Shown: piece by piece, positions 3,680-6,138 of the stretch
Numbering within the stretch: position 1 is the first letter of the stretch
Layout of the letters: each line of letters opens with the position of its first letter
Assembly (NCBI GenBank): GCA_027296045.1
Contig: JAPUJS010000157.1
Span: forward strand, 1-6,138
DNA length: 6,138 nt
Source of the DNA: a bacterium
GTDB taxonomy: Bacteria; Latescibacterota; UBA2968
Reading direction: 5' to 3'
Made by a program: the position numbers and the translations under genes
The notes under the pieces: model-generated
Seen by the model: only the letters and a program-made list of their open reading frames with translations
Told to the model about the DNA's origin: nothing
The model's database searches: none

Positions 3680-6138
3680 CTATTCTCCCTTTTCTTTTTG
3701 TTTTTCTTTCGGTTCCGGCCTTTGGATATGTACTTCAGATGGATCGGGATAGCCGGCGAGGAGTTATTACCATGCACTGGACCGACTTTCGGGCGCAAAA
3801 TGGGATTGCGTATTGGGTCAACGCCTCCAGTTTTCCGTTTTCCGAAAGCGATGTGATGGGCACGGTGCGAAATAGTTTTGCTGCCTGGGAGGGCGTGGAA
3901 ACATCGTTTGTGAAGTTCCAGGAACAGGGCACGGGAAATTTTAGAGGGTCGAGTCGGGATTTGAGAAGTGTGGTGGTATACGACCCGACAGGGGGGCAAA
4001 TTGGCGCCCCTGCCGGGAGTGGTGTGATTGCGGTGACGCGCGTGAACTGGAACAATCGGGGCGAGATTTTGGATGCGGATATTATTTTTAACGGGCGGGA
4101 TTTTGAATTTTCGATATTCGCAAATGCGACCCTGCGGGGGCAGATTGATTTGCAGGATGTGTTGACCCATGAAATCGGACATTTTTTGGGGCTGGATCAC
4201 ACGCCCCTGGTTGGAACGGCCTCGACCCGGCCGACCATGAACCCTTTTCAAACGGCGGATGCACCCCGTCAGGCACGCAGTTTGGAAATGGACGATCGGG
4301 CGGGCGTGGCGGCGCTTTATCCTTTTGAGCAGGGCAAAAATGTGGGAACGATTTCGGGGCATGTGATCCATGAAGACGGGCAGGGTGCATTTGGGGTGCA
4401 TGTGGTGGCCTATCGGGCCGGTACGCAGGAGTTTGTGGTGAGTGCACTTTCGGGCACAACCGGGGAGGGGGGATATGAGATTTCAGGCTTGCCTCCGGGG
4501 AAGTATCAAGTGGCGATTGAGCCCGTGAGCCGAGGGATTACACACGAGAATTTTGGCGGGATTTTTAACTCTACTTTTGAGCGGAGTTTTGCCCGGGAGT
4601 TTTACGACAATCAGGTTGAGCAACGTGATAGTCGAACCTTTCAGGTGCAGCTAGGGCGCCAGATTTCGGACATCGATTTTGTGCTGGGGCTGACACGCTT
4701 CGATTTGCCCATCATTACAAATCCGGTATTACCGGTCAATACGCCCGATGAGCAGGGCCCTTACCGGGTTTCGGCACAGATTCGGGACGATCAAGGGATT
4801 GTGTCGGCCGATTTGAAGTATCGGATCAATGGTGGAACATTTCGTTCTCGCCCCCTGATACATCAGGGTGACGATCTGTATGTGGTGGATCTGTCGGGAC
4901 AGGTTCAAGGTACGGTGGTGAAGTATCAACTCCAGGCACAAGACGGAGATGGGAACCGGGTTTTTTATCCGGCATCCGAAGATTCTCTGATACGGTTTGA
5001 GGTGATCGCGTTTTCAGGCAAACCCGTGCTGTATATTGCAGGGCGTCAATCCGGAACGCTGTCGGTTTTCGACACGGGGTTGGAGCGAGAGGTCGCCCGG
5101 ATTCCAACCGGCGGGGAAACCCCGTTGAGCGTGGCGCTTGCAGGCGGAGGACGGTACGTGTTTGTGACCAATACAGGGTCGGATGCGGGCGCTTCGGACA
5201 ATCGGGTGACGGTGATCGAGACGGCCACCCATCGGGTGGTCGACCATCTGGAGGTCGGAGCGGCGCCCCTGGATGTGGCGGTCAGTCCGGATGGGGCGCG
5301 GGTGTATGTGACCAATTCCCGGGCGAGGAGTGTGTCTGTTTTGGATGCGGAGACCCTTCGGGAAATACGCAGGCTGGAAACACCGACTGTGGGGCCAGGA
5401 CCTTTTGGGATTGTGATCAGTCCGGATGGGGCGCGGGTGTATGTGACCGATATCGATGGGGATCAGGTGCTGGTTTTGGATGCGGATTCGGGATCTGTTT
5501 TGCAGCAGATCCAGGTGGTATCTGCCCCCCGATCGCTTGCGATCCATCCAAATGGGAAGAAACTTTATGTGGCGGGATTTAATGGCAATATTTGGGAGGT
5601 GGATCTGGAACAAGAGGGGATGATCCGGACAATTAGTACGGCACCTGCCCGGGGCATTTTTCGGCTGTCTTTGAGCCCGGATGGACAGCGGCTTTATGCT
5701 TCGGATCCGTTTGAGGCCCAGCTGCTGATGGTGGATTTGACACAGGGGTTTGTGACAGATCGCATTTCAACAGGGGGGCAAAATACCCGGGATCTGGTTG
5801 TTTCAGAAGATGGGGCGTGGGTGTATGTGACCAGCCAGGATTCGAACGATTTGCAGATATTCGATGTTTTGTTGAACCGCTTTGTGAAGTCGTTTAAAAT
5901 CGACGGCAGCCCTCGGGGCATTGCGATCCGGACCTGGAGAGGAAGCAGCAGTGTCAGTCAGGCGGATTTTGACAGCAGTGGGCAGGTGGATTTTTCCGAT
6001 TTCTTGTTGTTTGCCGGTGGGTATGGAATTCTGGGATCGGATTTGTGGTTTGATCCTCGGTTTGACCTGGATGGCAACCATCAAGTAGGGTTTTCTGATT
6101 TTTTGATTTTTGCAGGTATCTTCGGACGGGCCTTGAAT
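3667..6138 (+). CDS. Secreted matrixin-type protease with Ig-like, YVTN propeller and dockerin-like domains (3' end open)
   Basis: The window holds 824 residues with no stop codon. It probably ends soon after the edge, because the second dockerin-like repeat is already complete. GTG at 3667 is chosen for its GGAG site and because it yields a signal peptide (1-20, ending PAFG); the ATG at 3739 would lose it. Residues about 30-220 form a metzincin catalytic domain: HEIGHFLGLDH at 168-178 supplies three zinc histidines and E169, with Met-turn TMNPF (M191) and a matrixin-like end 'DDRAGVAALYP'. About 227-290 is a carboxypeptidase-regulatory-like (CNA-B-type) fold. About 349-450 is an Ig-like domain ('YRVSAQIRDDQG...VKYQLQAQDGDG'). 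About 455-756 is a seven-bladed YVTN/NHL-like propeller closed by the last strand. 767-778 and 800-811 are calcium-binding loops. All catalytic residues are present, so an extracellular zinc protease is likely; its substrate is unknown. A terminator-like hairpin upstream suggests separate transcription. Confidence 0.93.
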   Translation, partial: MRPNAILPFLFVFLSVPAFGYVLQMDRDSRRGVITMHWTDFRAQNGIAYWVNASSFPFSESDVMGTVRNSFAAWEGVETSFVKFQEQGTGNFRGSSRDLRSVVVYDPTGGQIGAPAGSGVIAVTRVNWNNRGEILDADIIFNGRDFEFSIFANATLRGQIDLQDVLTHEIGHFLGLDHTPLVGTASTRPTMNPFQTADAPRQARSLEMDDRAGVAALYPFEQGKNVGTISGHVIHEDGQGAFGVHVVAYRAGTQEFVVSALSGTTGEGGYEISGLPPGKYQVAIEPVSRGITHENFGGIFNSTFERSFAREFYDNQVEQRDSRTFQVQLGRQISDIDFVLGLTRFDLPIITNPVLPVNTPDEQGPYRVSAQIRDDQGIVSADLKYRINGGTFRSRPLIHQGDDLYVVDLSGQVQGTVVKYQLQAQDGDGNRVFYPASEDSLIRFEVIAFSGKPVLYIAGRQSGTLSVFDTGLEREVARIPTGGETPLSVALAGGGRYVFVTNTGSDAGASDNRVTVIETATHRVVDHLEVGAAPLDVAVSPDGARVYVTNSRARSVSVLDAETLREIRRLETPTVGPGPFGIVISPDGARVYVTDIDGDQVLVLDADSGSVLQQIQVVSAPRSLAIHPNGKKLYVAGFNGNIWEVDLEQEGMIRTISTAPARGIFRLSLSPDGQRLYASDPFEAQLLMVDLTQGFVTDRISTGGQNTRDLVVSEDGAWVYVTSQDSNDLQIFDVLLNRFVKSFKIDGSPRGIAIRTWRGSSSVSQADFDSSGQVDFSDFLLFAGGYGILGSDLWFDPRFDLDGNHQVGFSDFLIFAGIFGRALN
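5282..5448 (+). repeat. Near-identical propeller blade segments at DNA level
   Basis: A 32-base stretch encoding SPDGARVYVT is identical at 5282-5313 and 5417-5448, exactly 135 bases (45 codons) apart. A 24-base part of it recurs with one change at 5809-5832 (DGAWVYVT). The other blades encode the same fold with quite different codons. This suggests recent blade duplication or gene conversion inside the propeller. Confidence 0.8.
5965..6126 (+). repeat. Two tandem dockerin-like calcium-binding repeats
   Basis: Two copies of a DxDxxGxVxFSDFLxFAGxxG motif are 33 residues apart. The first loop (residues 767-778) has Asp/Ser/Asp at ligand positions 1, 3, 5, 9 and 12. The second (800-811) has Asp/Asn at 1, 3, 5 and 12 but Gly at 9. 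This matches the F-hand loop of type I dockerins. No cohesin is visible in the window. Such tails often end large secreted proteins in uncultured lineages; attachment or calcium-dependent folding is inferred. Confidence 0.8.

Noticed and set aside
3525..3752. 75-codon + strand open frame from TTG at 3525
   Set aside because: It runs through the palindromic element and overlaps the signal peptide of the matrixin gene out of frame, with no domain or ribosome-binding site.
3631..4401. 256-codon minus-strand open frame opposite the matrixin domain
   Set aside because: Low-complexity basic product, no ribosome-binding site or motif. The opposite frame carries the intact metzincin motif.
5014..5613. 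199-codon minus-strand open frame with an internal repeat (IGHIHPRPIRTD)
   Set aside because: The repeat is the complement of the duplicated propeller blades, so it is a shadow of the + strand gene.

Overview
The window looks like chromosome of a Gram-negative (diderm) bacterium. The first long gene ends in an outer-membrane beta-barrel with a terminal phenylalanine, and both long genes begin with Sec-type signal peptides. The mix of a peptidase-MA/PD40-propeller/Omp85-like fusion with a large secreted protein ending in dockerin-like 'DFxSSGxVDFSDFLLFAGGYG'-style repeats is what I associate with uncultured FCB-type or candidate phyla (Latescibacterota, Poribacteria and similar). That placement is from memory and weak. 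Coding sequence is strongly G-rich on the + strand (GTG, TTG, CGG, GCG, GGG codons).

Layout. Positions 1-121 hold a compact unit that reads leftward: a good sigma70-type promoter (TTGACA, 17-nt spacer, TATTAA; 121-93) and, about 85 nt downstream, an intrinsic terminator (46-1) with no start codon between them. It is either a small RNA gene or the attenuated leader of a gene lying left of the window. Positions 129-215 are an inverted repeat built from 7-base units, in what would be the 5' leader of the first + strand gene. The CDS at 239-3439 encodes a 1066-aa exported protein: gluzincin-type zinc peptidase domain, six PD40/TolB-like propeller repeats, and an Omp85-superfamily barrel without POTRA domains. 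The 227-base gap at 3440-3666 holds a + strand terminator hairpin, a 95-base palindromic element and competing hairpins around the next gene's Shine-Dalgarno sequence. The CDS at 3667-6138, still open at the window edge, encodes a secreted matrixin-type zinc protease (HEIGHFLGLDH), followed by a carboxypeptidase-regulatory-like domain, an Ig-like domain, a seven-bladed YVTN propeller and two calcium-binding dockerin-like repeats.

How they relate. Both proteins are predicted to act outside the cytoplasm, and each joins a zinc metallopeptidase to a beta-propeller, but from different metallopeptidase branches (gluzincin and metzincin) and different propeller types. A terminator-like hairpin and a 227-base gap separate them, so a shared operon is not supported. 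A shared role at the cell surface is only an inference. I see no tRNA, rRNA, CRISPR array, insertion sequence or recognised defence gene.
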